Assembly: GCA_036852015.1 (NCBI GenBank)
Contig: JAANDG010000741.1
Location: 1-64,000 of the forward strand
DNA length: 64,000 bases
Origin: Pelodera strongyloides
Taxonomy: Eukaryota > Nematoda > Chromadorea > Rhabditida > Rhabditidae
Direction: 5' to 3'
The notes beneath the pieces are model-generated. The model did not search any database and was not told the origin of the DNA. It saw only the letters and a list, made by a program, of their open reading frames with translations. The position numbers and the translations under genes were made by a program. Within the stretch, counting starts at the first letter, position 1; each line of letters begins with the position of its first letter. Positions 37,617-49,599 of this stretch are shown here, piece by piece.

Positions 37617-40600
37617 GTCACGTTACTTGTACCTGAGCATTTACCGTCGTCTACTGTGTAGTGCACATCTATGTATTAGTATTAAATATGTGAATCTCTC
37701 CTGCCATTCCCATTTATAGTATCTGCTGCCTTTCACAGTTAGCTGTCCTCAAAGCGTACTGCATGTACAATAATTCGCGGTCATCATTTTCTGCCCTATA
37801 AAGAGCTTATGGTTAATCATTGTTTAAATTCATATTTTCCTCCATGTTGCGCCATTTTTCAAATATCTTTAAACTCCATTATTTAGGCAAAAAGTAACGG
37901 CATATGGCGGTGGCTATGAAGAGTATTATATAGATTTCAACCTCAATCTGCCTCTTCTGCCACAAGAAATCATCTGCCACAAAAAAAATCCATTTTTTGT
38001 TCAGGGCTTATAAAGTTTTTGTTACATATGCATTTTTTTTGTAGCATTTCGACTACATTTGTGAACCTTTTTTGTTCCGTGGAATAAGTTTCTTTTGAGG
38101 ATCAATTTTTCTCGACATTACCATGGAAATCGCTATTATTTTCATCCGTATGTCATTTCCGTGATATAAACGACGACAATTTTGTTGGATTTTTTTATAT
38201 TCGGGCATACAATGTATATGTGATCTCTGCCTGGCTGTTATTGTGTTCGAGCCTTTTCTGGGTAGTTTTGCCTTCTCTTTCTTCTCTGATGCGTATTTTG
38301 TGCTGGTCAGCCACTCACGTGTCGGGCCCTTCGGTTGTTTGGTGCACAGGGCCAACGCTTAGACCTCACAACCCTTCTACCCTAACTTGATGATTGCCAC
38401 ACATTTTAGCCAGCAAAGCCTGACTAATTATTATTCTCATGAGTATATTCGGGCATACAAATTGACCCACTTTCTTTTGTTAAATCGTGTCAGTTACGTT
38501 GCTTCTGTGATCTGCACTACTGCAGAAAGTCTTTGCTGACACTTGCTTTTGCGTTCCATTTGTATGTGTTAAGCAGTTCCCTATTAAAATATTTCAGAAC
38601 GTAAACATCCGTGAGTCTTGCTTCATCAATGTCAGTGCGCAACTGTGCGCTGGTACTGAATCAAGATGTATTGCTACAAGAGTAAGGGTTTTCTATATAC
38701 AGTCTCCTTAAGCTACCAGCACCGCTCTTATATTCTTATATAGCAAAGCGTCGACATATTGACGTTTATTGAGCACGGCGCCTTTTTGTATGAACTAGAG
38801 CCATTTATTTCTCGCGCTTTCCGACACAAATTATCAATAGGGCGATTTGTCATCACATCATAGCTGTCATCTTTCCGCGTGTGTTCTCTTTACAATAAAT
38901 GTTACCAAACTTCTCCTCGATATGAGTCTTTCATTAGCTTTGGAACATGATGAAATGGAAGTGTTCAACTTTAGTACTTTCAAGCTTCGAAACAACCTAA
39001 AGAAGGGTTTCCATTGTCAGAAGTCATGTATTAGAAAGTTCCTTGTGATGTGATTAAGATTTGTGTTGACCGAGAAACAACAAGAAATCCATCACGAAAC
39101 AAATAATTGTGAGAAGCATTCGGAAAACAACTTTACAACACTTTTGTAAAAAAAACTCAGTTTTCAGAAACCATGTAATTTAATTCAACTCTCTTTGATT
39201 TTTCACTTTTGCTGCTTTCTCAATTTCTCTTCATAGCCTTCAAAGAGGAAGTTGTTTTATTTTGCACGTTTCTTTCGCAACAAAATTCACCTTTTAGTGT
39301 GATCAAGAGCTTTGTACGGACGAATTCATAGATTTCTCACAATCAGTAACTAAACGTGACGGTGGATATTTCGTGTACATATGTCGGTTTGACAGTCTTG
39401 CGGTAATGCATGTTTCGCAGACAAATTTGATTTAAAAAGTTCCTATCACCTGCATGACTTTGAACATGGGAAACCAAAACCCCAATATGGCCCCGAACAA
39501 GTCCCTCGAAAAATTCGGCCTTGAACGGGGCCATATCGGGGTTTTCTGGAAAGTAATCGGCCCACATCGGGTGTATGAAATAATTGGGGCCATATCGGGG
39601 TTTTGGAACTTGATCGGGGCCATATCGGGGGTTTTTTCTGAAAATAATTGGGGCGGTATCGGGGTTTCCACTTTCCTGTGAAGTACTTATAATAGTCGCC
39701 ATTAACAACGGCACATCTAAAAATGACAGCCCTATGGGTGAAGTGCTTGGTTTTATCCGCATCGGAGAATGCTGCGCCCATAAATAATGCCTGCAGACAC
39801 TCACGCTTTTCCCATACAAGAGTTTCCCATACCGCACTGCTGGCAAGAACAAGACCGCACTTATTACAAAAAGCACTTTAGAATATGCTATTACGTGTAA
39901 TTAAATAAGTGTGATTAATCTTCTAACTGAAACAGATGAGCCAACGTGTTCCAGGAACATGTCTCGTTGCTTTACAATTAGTGATAACAGGTTATCACTA
40001 TATGGTAATATACTTACGGTCGCCAGGTCACTCCGGTAATTTTTCACTGTATATGCCCCAACACATTTCGTCTGTATTTGCCATAATAACTCTGACATCA
40101 TAACCGGCAATCAGGGTAGAGGTTGACTGTTCATGCGTGACTCCTTTTAGTTTTGTTTTGGTGAGCTATTCGTGGAATATATTTTGATCCGCCTTTCCAA
40201 TATCAGTGTTGTGATTGCCCTTTTGGCCGCATAGACGCTCAAAATATTGTATCACATGTCTATTGATAGCGAAAAGATCAACTATCTACTACTCTTTCGG
40301 CTAACTCAAAAGAATGCCAGTTTTTGCCATGGCAGTTTTTAAGAAAACTCTTCCCGATATGTGATATCATTGACAGTGATTGGTCTTCAAAAGAACTTAT
40401 CCATAGCAAACATGTGCTTTTTTCGCGATAATAACAGAAACTATTGGATTGAAAAACGCCAGTAACATTCTGAGTGGCGTTTTCTTTGTTCTTTTCCTAG
40501 TTTTTAAAAACCTTTAGAGAGGAAGCTGTAAAAAAACCATTCCAAATCATTTTTTTACTGAAAAATTATAAGGTTAGCTAATTATCACATCATTCTATGA

Positions 40601-43600
40601 AACGCATAAAATCATGTACCGTAGTCTGCTCCCAAATTTTAGGATAAAGCACGTTTAGTGCATAAAGAGAGTGGGCAATTATTGGAACGCAATCTGCCAT
40701 ACTTATTTCGCATTTTACTATATGTCGGTCCCGGAGTCATCAAAACTGCTCAATTCAATCAATACATGGAGTCATTTTTGTGTTCTGGCTATTGTGTTCT
40801 TTCCGGAAATATTTGTTTACCTAATTGGATCTATATATGGAAAAGTTGTGATATTTCGACTGAGCAATCCGTAGAGGAACCAATGGGGGCGGGGAAGGGG
40901 TTAACCTATTTCATAAGGCACATTCTCATTAAATACTTAAAGGAACGCAATCACTAAAAATTCTTCATTTTTATTAGATTTTTTTAAACATAGGAAGATG
41001 TGAAGAAAAATACGGTACCAGGAGGAAAATCATTGAGAATGGGAGTTACTGGATAACAATATATTGTGCATGAAAGCAATTTCCCGGATTGCAGCCGATA
41101 ATGAATACCCTGCAGTGTTATCATATCCCAAGTGTAACTCTGCAGGGTATTTATAAGATTTATGAAGAGCCGCTACCCGGGCAGTTGCACCATATACTGT
41201 AGTCCAATAACTCCCATTCTCAGTGATTTCTCCCCCTGAGTTCGTTTTTCTATAACTTGGCCTTTCTACTGTATTTTCCTTCATATCTTCCTGTATTTAA
41301 TGTAAATCATATACAAATGTGACTGCGTCCTTTAATTGTCCCGTTGTGCACCAATCTTGTTGAGAAACCGTTCTTACTTACTAGTGCACTTTGACTTTGA
41401 GTATCCCATCCTTTTGAGATTCCACTAGTTCCTTTTAAGCTATTGCCTGAGAGGTGCGGGTAGTTCCCGTACCCAGTGTGTGAGTATTTTCATCTTCTCT
41501 TTCATTCTCCTTCACGTGAGCACTCTTCCATCATTTCCAAAAATAGATTGTGAGACAGAAAAGACTCTGGTCACATGTAAGAACTTAGAGCCGGAGAGAA
41601 ACAGAAAAATCAAGAGAAAATACCGTAATTTTGCGAGATAATCAGCACGCGGAGAGTTGAACGGACAACAAATAAAGCGTGTTCTCGATGAGAGGCTTCG
41701 GTTATAGAACATGACATCACTGGTAGCCGAGGATGCTAAAGGTGATGCTGTAGAATAAGGTGGTGAGTGTGCAGAGTGTTAGACTGTAAAGTACTGTAGC
41801 GGAGAGACTGAAGAGACAGAGAGGAGGCGGGCAAGTGCCGCCCCGATCCAGTCCTTACCCCTTGAGACTGATAGCTGAGCCTTGACCGATTAGTCCCTTA
41901 CGAATATGTTGGCCCAGGCAGCTCGGTACGCGAGTAACTACCCGTCGAGTAGTGGGTACTTCCCCTCGTCCTCTTCCTCCTCTTATTCAACTGATAGGTA
42001 TTCCCCTGATAGATCATCGGCCTCCTCATGGAGGGACCCTTATTCACCAGAAGCGTACTCACCATGCAATTACAGCACCACTTCTTCATCGGCAACCACA
42101 CCACAAATGGTCGCAATTGACTCCAAGATCGAACAAGCCATGGTATGTTTACTTGCCTTATTAACATTCTTACCTGGTCGAAAAGATGAGGTTTTATATG
42201 ATAATGATGTCGACATGAAAATTCTAGCCAGGGGCTAACCACGCATGCACCACAGGAGCGCGCAAGCATTATATAAGTTGTGTGTGTGCTCGTGCGGCGC
42301 GCACCCGGCACACCAGTAGCCCGTAGATTATGGTAGTTAGTGCCTTTCACCGAGAAATGGCATTAGCGTCGAGATCTTGCATACTGGTGGGGAGTGAGCG
42401 GCGCACTATCGCCGATCGACAAAATTTAAACTCTGTGCCGAATTGCCACACAATAAAATAGACAAATGCGTGTTTTTATCGACCTTTGAAAAATGTGTTC
42501 CTTGTGCTGCACTTCGTAAATTGCACCCACCACGTGCAAAAGACTAGATCGTAAAACGAAAATGTGGTTATAAAGCCGAGGCGACCTGTGGAAAAAAAGA
42601 CTATTCCAAAGCAATGTCGTAGCCAAAAATGTTCTCTCGTATCAAAAGAGCATAGAGTGATCCCGCAACATTTCTTGGTTCTACAGCGCTAGACCTCCTT
42701 TTTAGTAAGCTGCTCATTAAATAAATAATCATTAAATAAAGCAGCCTCTTTACGGTGTATACACTAGTGTAATAAGGAAAATCACTAAGTCGCGACTGCC
42801 ACTGTGCTTTGTTAACATTGCTCACAATAGAGTGGATGACCTTTTAATCACGCTTCACTAAAATTGTGGACTAGAAATTCGATGAGAATATAAGTCATCC
42901 GCAGCTCAACTAAAATGCAGACCAATATGCCATTTTACAAAACGTTATGCGCCAAGTTTCAAAATTTCACTTCCCAATATGAACTTACGACGAAACCAAC
43001 TTTCCATACTGTTTCAAAATCCGTCATGCTACATTTTTGTGAACGCGAGAAATGTTTTTTTTTAGTTAGATCCTATGTCAAAATTATGAAACCGTTCGTC
43101 AAAAGTTACACAAATGTCACTCCATTGTTTTTGCTGCAAAATTTGGTCATAACAAAAATAAATAAGGATTGTTTTCACATATTTTGAGTTGTTTTTCTTC
43201 TGCAAACGAATGATCTTCGTCATTCAAGAGTGCGCTTAGAAAGATCAAAACCAACATAGCAGTGTTTCTCATATTAGCAAACAAATAAGTTATGAGACCA
43301 TTGGGTCGAACCTTCTATGGCAGGATTTAAATGATATCGGATGCTAAAACGTCATAATTCGATGTTAAAACGTTAAACTTTACTACACATGCGTTAAGTG
43401 TTTAAAATGGTCTATGTGTGCCTCGCGAAGTTTACAAACAAGTTATTTATAGTGTATGTTGTGTGCGAACTGTTTAAAAGATTTATAGCGTCTGGTGCCC
43501 TTATTTCCGAACACTCGGAAACGATTCATTTCACTGTAAAATGGCGACTAAAGTTGATTACACAAGAAAGTACTCTTCAAAGAAAATGCCCTTCGCCTAT

Positions 43601-44277
43601 CAAGTGTGTCTTTCAAGAGAACTATAACTGAGTGATCAATAACTCTTTTCAGGACCTCGTAAAGACTCACTTGATGTTCGCTGTACGCGAAGAAGTTGAA
43701 GTTCTCCGAGCACGGATTGTGGACCTAGAACATCATGTAAGCACATGCTTCCTGTAAACAAATCGACAAATTGAATGACCAACTATGTTCTGGGGCCACC
43801 AATAAAAACCAATTCATCGACCCGAAAACTCTTATTATGAACTATCATCAGTGATGTAAAAAAAATATCAGTCTCACTAAATGTGAACTGCGCAGCGCTT
43901 GTTTTCCAGACGTTTGGCCAATACACAGCCGTTCATTTTCGTGGTCGTTATACACTTGTTGATAGTGCCAGTAGTGAGCAAATGTGTTAAAAAACATCAA
44001 ACATAGTAAAAGTCTCCCTTGCTAGTTTCTATTTTCAATTTGGGGTACGTTCCTGTTTAACAACATAGATGACAGAAAGCTCTTAAAACGCTCCGATTTT
44101 ATTAAAATAGCGAGTGAAGAATTATCATTGGAAACATAAGTAGGTCCATAACAAATAAATAAGCACTATTTCGCATATCAATATACTCTGTTTCAGGTTG
44201 TTCATTTGGAAACGGAGAACTCAGTTCTCAGGGATCACATTCCTCAAGACGTTTTGCAAAAGCTTTCATCTCATTAA
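27581..44277 (+). CDS. tsct-1: TSC22-family protein, long form
   Basis: Upstream exons are 27594-27685 (acceptor at 27580, ATG at 27594), 27820-27941, 31427-31518, 31669-31795, 32322-32434, 32741-32831 and 33697-33823, all in phase. They end in phase 2, as needed for in-frame acceptors inside the TSC exon (after 42075 or 41952), then 43653-43736 and 44197-44277. With the 42076 acceptor the product is 331 residues. The motif GSRFRIVPVESRYHRGRWDC, formed across exons 3 and 4, matches the SRFR...RGRW motif of long vertebrate TSC22D proteins. A proline- and serine-rich linker leads to the C-terminal TSC box and leucine zipper. Family role: a dimerising regulator of transcription and growth signalling. 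The join of the upstream exons to the TSC exon is inferred from phase only; the introns are very long (up to 8 kb). Confidence 0.75.
27942..31426. other. long intron of the TSC22 gene
   Basis: About 3.5 kb of AT-rich sequence lies between two coding exons. I see no nested gene, tRNA or transposon with clear ends. Confidence 0.4.
31657..31668 (+). promoter_or_regulatory. tandem 3' splice sites TTTCAGTTTCAG
   Basis: Two identical hexamer acceptors lie in direct succession. Using the second joins SRFR directly to IVPVES, as in the family motif. Using the first inserts Phe-Gln. Both keep the frame, so two protein forms are possible. Confidence 0.7.
34895..35020 (+). CDS. probable alternative first exon of the TSC22 gene
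   Basis: A TTTCACAG acceptor ends at 34898, ATG follows at 34905, and 116 coding bases run to a GTACCT donor after 35020. The exon ends in phase 2, the same as the last exon of the long form, but cannot be entered in frame from that exon because the join creates a stop. It therefore fits an alternative start spliced to the shared TSC exon. The peptide (MSLTVERDLSHIID...) is Ser/Thr/Pro-rich like the rest of the gene. It remains a prediction. Confidence 0.5.
37539..37610. repeat. (TA)n microsatellite
   Basis: About 36 TA dinucleotides with a single interruption (ATCTA) near 37550. The Ile-Tyr open frames across it are artefacts. Confidence 0.95.
39478..39668. repeat. minisatellite with a 30-bp period
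   Basis: Units carrying GGGGCCATATCGGGGTTTT recur, with CCATATC-type cores at about 39531, 39561, 39591, 39621 and 39654. An inverted unit lies at about 39484. Because 30 is divisible by three, all frames stay open and give a 10-residue repeat (PDMAPI-type on the minus strand). These open frames lack an ATG and are not supported as genes. Confidence 0.8.
40937..41335. mobile_element. TTAA-flanked palindromic MITE
   Basis: The element 40941-41331 lies between TTAA at 40937-40940 and TTAA at 41332-41335. Ends are AGGAACGCAATCACT and the complement of TGTGACTGCGTCCT. The interior shares CTGCAG-centred arms and a CCCTGAGTTCG block with the element at 7443-7867, so they are one family. Confidence 0.8.
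41906..44277 (+). CDS. tsct-1: TSC22-family protein, short form
   Basis: Three exons (41906-42142, 43653-43736, 44197-44277) encode 133 residues, close to the usual size of short TSC22 isoforms. The first 65 residues are rich in Ser, Tyr and Pro. From residue 68 the TSC box reads VAIDSKIEQAM, then DLVKTHLMFAVREEVEVL, directly comparable with the family box. It continues into a short leucine zipper (about 95-125) that should form a parallel dimer. The start ATG at 41906 has no acceptor next to it, and the 150 bases before it are GC-richer, so the first exon is probably the promoter-proximal exon. The long form shares the last two exons and part of the first. Confidence 0.9.
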
Positions 44278-44559
44278 AGTGATATTAGTAACTATTTCAC
44301 TAGTTCCATCTCGTGAATGGTTCACAGACGATGATTGACCTATCAATCGATACACAACAAAGAAACTCATTTATATGATACTGATGCAAGGTAGTATAGG
44401 GCTCAGGAATTAAATAACTCGGTGGTTTTCATACATGTATAGATTCAAATGTGCAACTTCATTAATACTTTCACTTTTTAAACAATATCCCGTGTAGAAT
44501 TCCAGTATTAAAAAATCTCGCTTTCCCTTCTGTTCAAATGTTAATTAATGTTTTCCCTC

Positions 44560-45596
44560 CTGAGGCCGGTTTCACAAAAATTTAACTCCGGTTAGGATAG
44601 GTTAACTTTATCCTCAGGGTGGCTACCCCATGGGGTAGCTAACCAGCTAACCCTCCACCCATTTCACAAAGATTTACCGCCGCAGGGCGGCTAACCCGGC
44701 ACTATCCCTTTGGCTGCTCACCCTGAAATACAACGTTGTGCTGAGTACGCAGCCAAAGTCGGCCAAAATGTTTGTTATACTCGATTTTAGCAAAGTTTTC
44801 GAATTATTTGTATATGATACGTAAGGAAGGGCACAAGTAAAGGTCAAAGTCGCTTCTAGTCTGAGTATTGAGCAGCAATTGAATAAAAAGCTTGTCAATA
44901 AGGTAATGATAAAGAGTGAAAAGCTTAGTTTGGTAATAAACTATGCATTTTAATTTGTTTTACCTATAACAGCTTATTTGATTTCTTATCGAGCACGTAT
45001 TATCTTTTTATGTGCGTAGTTTGTAGCAAAGTTTGGGTAGTTTATAAGAAAAACATGATACTGTGGGCTTATTATGCAACCACGGCACCGTGCATGGGTT
45101 TCATGGTTGCATACACCAATACGGAACTCTGAATTTCTAATTTCTAATTATCTGTTATATAAGAAAGGAGAGGTAAACTAATAGTATATTTAGGTATTAT
45201 TATTATATACATTTTTTGTTTATGACGATTAAACAAAAAATATGCGAAAAAATATGGGAAATATTTAATTCTCGTATGTTCAAATTATAGTTCTTTTTAA
45301 AAAATGTAAAGAATACATAAATATACATTAAATACACTCCTAAGACCTTTCTTATTGCATTTCGTTACCAAATATTGCCAGCGAAACTCTTGTGCGAGTT
45401 GGGCAGGGTTAACCCGAGTCCGGACTCGGGTTAACCCAGCCCCGAGTTTGGCTTGGAAAGAGAGGTCACGGGTTAACTTTACCCCTGCTCGGGATAGAGT
45501 TATCCCGGGTTAAATTTTTGTGAAATGGGTTTCTCTCTCGCGAGGCTGGGTTAGGGTCCCTACCCCGGAGTTAAATTTTTGTGAAACCGGCCTCTG
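44560..45596. mobile_element. PIF/Harbinger-like MITE with CTG target duplication
   Basis: The element 44563-45593 has perfect terminal inverted repeats of about 29 bp beginning AGGCCGGTTTCACAAAAATT, flanked by CTG at 44560-44562 and 45594-45596. Sub-terminal regions repeat GGTTAACCC-type palindromes. No transposase frame is seen. Three-base CWG duplications are known for some PIF/Harbinger transposons, hence the assignment by inference. Confidence 0.8.
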
Positions 45597-47524
45597 TTGT
45601 CTTGCCCTAAAATAAATAATATCAATCGACTTTTAAGCTCAGATATTACTAAATATATTCACTTCCATTGTTGTTGAATTGAATCTGGTATTTTTGTATA
45701 GTTTGTTTCCGCGCAGGTATATTTTGCTTATTTTGCTTGTTATGTCCACAATAAGAAAGTTTTTTACGCTTATAGTATAGGGTCATCGCCGTGATAACTT
45801 TCAATTAGGAACTAATGAAATTAATATGGCTTTCAATTTGAAGATTGTTGGTGAATGTTTATCGTTGCCTGCGAATCACACCTCTCACGGTTTTATATCA
45901 GCTTCGCTGTGGAAAATACAAGCTTGTGCGAATAAAAAGGAAATCATGTTTCAACCAGTAATGTAAGCTTTACCTATGCAAAATAATGGGTGTTCTTTCG
46001 AATAGACTAGCATCTATGTACTGTTTTAGACTCACATCTCCACCAAAACTTTTTAATTACGTTTTTGTATGGGAAGTATTGTTCCTGATTGTCATAGAAT
46101 AAGCTACCTACAAACCGGTCTTGTTTTCTCGCTTTTTTTACTCACTACGGATTGTTTCATGTTACACTGCATTTTGTCAATCCATTTGTATTTTGTTTTT
46201 CTTTGTGTACCCGACATTTCAAAGAGGCTTATTTTTGTTTGTGCTTATTTTCATATTTGTGTTGTCCTTTTGTAAAGCATCCAAATACTTTATTTCTGCC
46301 GCGAGTGAGTAATAAACCTTGTTTTTTTTATTGTTTTTCTACACTTATTTTTATTGAACGATACAAAATAAAACTGAATAATATAAATAAGCAAATTTCT
46401 ACGAATGTCCGGACAAGCTAATAAAGGACCGTATACGTCATGGATGAATTTAAGCAGTTGTAAACTGATTATTGACATAATACAAAGAATTTCCAAAACA
46501 TCATCGTTGAACCTTGTACGTTGTTCATAGGTTTTGGAAATTCTTTGTATTATGTGAATAAATCGCAATATTTTTATCAACACTTTCGTAAAATAGTGAT
46601 CTAAAACAGGTTATACAGAGGTCCACTATGTGGGTCTTATTAACAAAAAGTGGAAACCTTGCGAAATTGGCACTTATCTTCCCAGTAATCGTTGACCTTC
46701 AGTGAAGGTGTTTGATTGAGACGTGGGCCGGGTCAACCTCACATTGTTTGAATTAGACAGGTGTCTGTGCTCCTGGCAAGCAACTGACCCAACAACTGTT
46801 TCGACTAGTTTACTCTTTATAACATCACATTTTATATCACGATTTAAACTCATTGTTATGCACACTTCGTAATTATAATGCTGATGCCCTTAAAATTAAT
46901 TCACTTGTGACTTAAAGGGTCGCGCTCAAAAATCGTCTTTTGGTACTTCTTCTTGAATATTATGTGTAAAAACCATCATTACATAATAACGCCCCGAAAT
47001 TACATCCCACAGTCGGGAACAGATGAGGCAATGTCACCAGATACTGCTGCCGTTACTAAAGAGGGCCGCAGTTAGTGCCACCGTTTAACTGGCGAATTGC
47101 CCATTCGGTTCGGAGTTGAGCTACTTAACGTTTGTATTCTATTAATAATGGATTTTTAGGGTTAATGAAAGTATGAACCAAGCTAAGTTTTTTTCATGTG
47201 ACGGACCCTTGACATTTTAATGGGTTATAAATTTCGTCCCAAGCGTTGCGGACGCGTTGCGTTCTTCAATGACAGAATTTGCCTGTTTGTGTGGTGTATA
47301 CACCACATTTCTGGCTCTGCTGTTTAGATCATCATCTGCGCCTCTTCCTCATTACTCATCTTTCACCATACAGTAAGATTTCATAATGCATGGTGCTTAC
47401 TAGATTGTATCATATTGTGTATTCTGAGTGTGCACTCCACTCATGAATAGATCTCATGTTCAATAATTATGAATCACAGCTTTTCAACTGCAAACAATAT
47501 TCTCGCAAACGTAGTCATTTTCTT
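45597..47524. other. intergenic, one perfect hairpin
   Basis: AT-rich sequence between the TSC22 gene and the IMPACT gene. Apart from the hairpin at 46475-46555 I see no gene or repeat. Confidence 0.45.
46475..46555. repeat. perfect 25-bp inverted repeat with 31-nt loop
   Basis: Arms at 46475-46499 and 46531-46555 are exact reverse complements. Either strand could fold into a precursor-like hairpin. Whether it is a small-RNA gene or merely a recent inverted duplication cannot be told from sequence alone. Confidence 0.7.
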
Positions 47525-47535
47525 ACAGGCAGATG
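47519..47535 (+). promoter_or_regulatory. TTTCTTACAG acceptor next to the IMPACT start codon
   Basis: The 3' splice site ends at 47528 and the ATG is at 47533. This spacing is typical of a spliced-leader acceptor and fixes the start. Confidence 0.55.
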
Positions 47536-49599
47536 TCTGACAGAGAACAGCAACGTGATGAATTAACAGTGATAGAGAGTATATACCCCGAACTACTCCA
47601 CTACGACGGAGAGAATACGTTAGTGTTGCAATGGTTATTTTTATTTGATATAGGAACGCACTATGATTAGCAGACGGTCGCTAAATGATGCAAGTTAGTC
47701 TACACAATACTCTGTTTCATATTAAAACGTTCAATCTAAAACATCTAACACGAGAAGTTGGCGGAGGTGAGTGGCGAGATCACCCAGCATCCAGCAAGAC
47801 AATAAGCACATAAAGGGATGTGTTCCTTGAATTCAGATTATATTTTTAGAATATCTTTACGAGAAGGTGACGTGCGGATTTCGATCGTCCTACCCGAAGC
47901 CTATCCATCTACGTAAGCTCCTTTTTGTATTATCTCATAAGACTTTCGGTAGGCGAGAGGTTGTGTACGTCGTTTAAGTGTTTCGTTATTCATGAGTATG
48001 CTCATTTCAGTGACCCGTTGCAATTTGAAGTTGGAGCACCATGTTGGAAATTTGAGCGAAGAGCCGAACTGCACAATGCACTCAGTGATATTGTGGTGCA
48101 GAATTTGGGAATGCCCGTCCTCTTCCCTTTCGCGTCCACTTTGAAAGGTACATACAGTTCTTTTTCTCCCGTTTTATATGAAATGTACGTTGAGCCGGAC
48201 AAACAATTCTTCAGAATATGCTGGCGAGGAGTTCTCAAAAGAAAGTTCTGATGAGCCGCTTGATACAAGTTGTGAAGCACCAGATGACGAAGCACACATT
48301 TATCGGAAAGAGAAGGAGAAAGTCACAGAAAACATACAGGTACAGTAGGTACAGTACAACATGATAAACCCTGTTTATTAACAAAACCACATCCCAAATA
48401 TGTACGTAGTGTCCTCAACGCTTCTTTCCTTTCCAGGCGACATCCATTGTGAGTGGAGAAGTGTTTTGCGATAGGAAAAGCTCCTTTCAGGCTCATTTTG
48501 CACGAGTACATTCCAAAGAAGAGGTAGTCTATTCATTGTTTCATTCTCATCTCATTTTCATTTGTTTCTTGTTCACTAAATGTTACTAAACATATTTATT
48601 TCATGAACACATTGAACCAGCAATATAGTACTTTTAAATATATATGAATATTATTCGGATTGTCAGCAGAAAAAAGTATAATTAAACTTATTCTAATTAT
48701 TTCAGTAGAAAATGTAAAATGAAACTATGTGTGTTCCTAGGATGCGCCAGGTGGAGGTCACCCAATGAGCCACAATTTGGCTACCGTGGCAACAATTCAC
48801 CCACTATTCAGAGTTAAGCATTTAGGTTGAGAAAGTGATGGAAACCCTCTTATCAAACAACAAAATTGCGCGGGCCACGCACAATATCACAGCGTATCGA
48901 CTGAAAGTTATTAGGGATGGGCGCGAAATCAAGTGAGTTGATTTCGGTTAAAGTGTTGATTTCCGTTAATTAAGGTACTTGTCTTATCGCTTTTCAATAC
49001 TGTTTTTACTCATGCTTTCTTCGTAGATCGCGTATGCCGCGATGTTTCGCCTTAGCTATGAATTGTTGTGCATCGTCATTTTCATTTTAGCATCCATACA
49101 GATAAATGCTCAATATATATATAATCAAAATCACGTATATATTCCCGTAAGCCTTCAATATTTAAACAATAATTCACATTTAGTATTCACGACTGCAATG
49201 ACGACGGCGAAACGGGTGCCTCCGCGAAAATGCTCCAGATTTTAGAACGAATGATTGCGGACAATTGTATTGTGGTCGTGACGAGGTTTGTAATTGAATA
49301 CATATTATTTAAATAGTTTACTTGCAGAAAGTACACATAAAGCAGCATTTTTGGGTGTCTCAGTCCAATTTTTATAAGGTTTCTTTATTTTGTATTGACA
49401 CAAAAATACAGATATTTACATGTAAATTCATCTATTTACGGACAAAATGTGCATCCTAAAATTAAAAAAAAACTGAGAAAATACATGCTATTTTAGGTGG
49501 TACGGCGGCGTCCACTTGGGACCTGATCGTTTCAGAATAATCAACAATCTCACTCGACAAATACTCGTTGATAATGGAATTCAGGGACCTAAGAAATAG
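47533..49599 (+). CDS. impt-1: IMPACT homologue (RWD plus UPF0029 domain)
   Basis: Eight exons (47533-47618, 47850-47912, 48011-48147, 48215-48339, 48437-48523, 48826-48932, 49184-49285, 49497-49599) join to 269 residues. An N-terminal RWD domain (about 1-100) has the typical LxxIYPE-like start (SIYPELL) and a YP-containing turn (LPEAYPST). An acidic linker follows. The C-terminal UPF0029/YigZ-type domain (about 140-265) includes FCDRKSSFQAHFA, ARATHNITAYR, NDDGETGASAKML and WYGGVHLGPDRFRIINN, which align closely with mammalian IMPACT. Known family role: the RWD domain binds GCN1 and so limits activation of the eIF2alpha kinase GCN2 during amino-acid stress. The gene converges with mec-4 across about 0.7 kb. 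The call is firm. Confidence 0.95.

Larger units (their letters stand above)
35021..41905. other. very long intron / promoter region of the TSC22 gene
   Basis: This stretch holds a 76-codon open stretch at 36313-36549, a (TA)n microsatellite, a 30-bp minisatellite at 39.5 kb and a TTAA-flanked MITE at 40.9 kb. The last few hundred bases before 41906 are GC-richer and probably include the promoter and leader of the short form. No other gene is evident. Confidence 0.45.

Noticed and set aside
37425..37719. Open frames of alternating Ile-Tyr
   Set aside because: These are translations of the (TA)n microsatellite.
39343..39876. A 177-codon minus-strand open frame with a hydrophobic start
   Set aside because: It begins with GTG rather than ATG. 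Its middle is the 30-bp minisatellite, which keeps every frame open, and no family feature is present.
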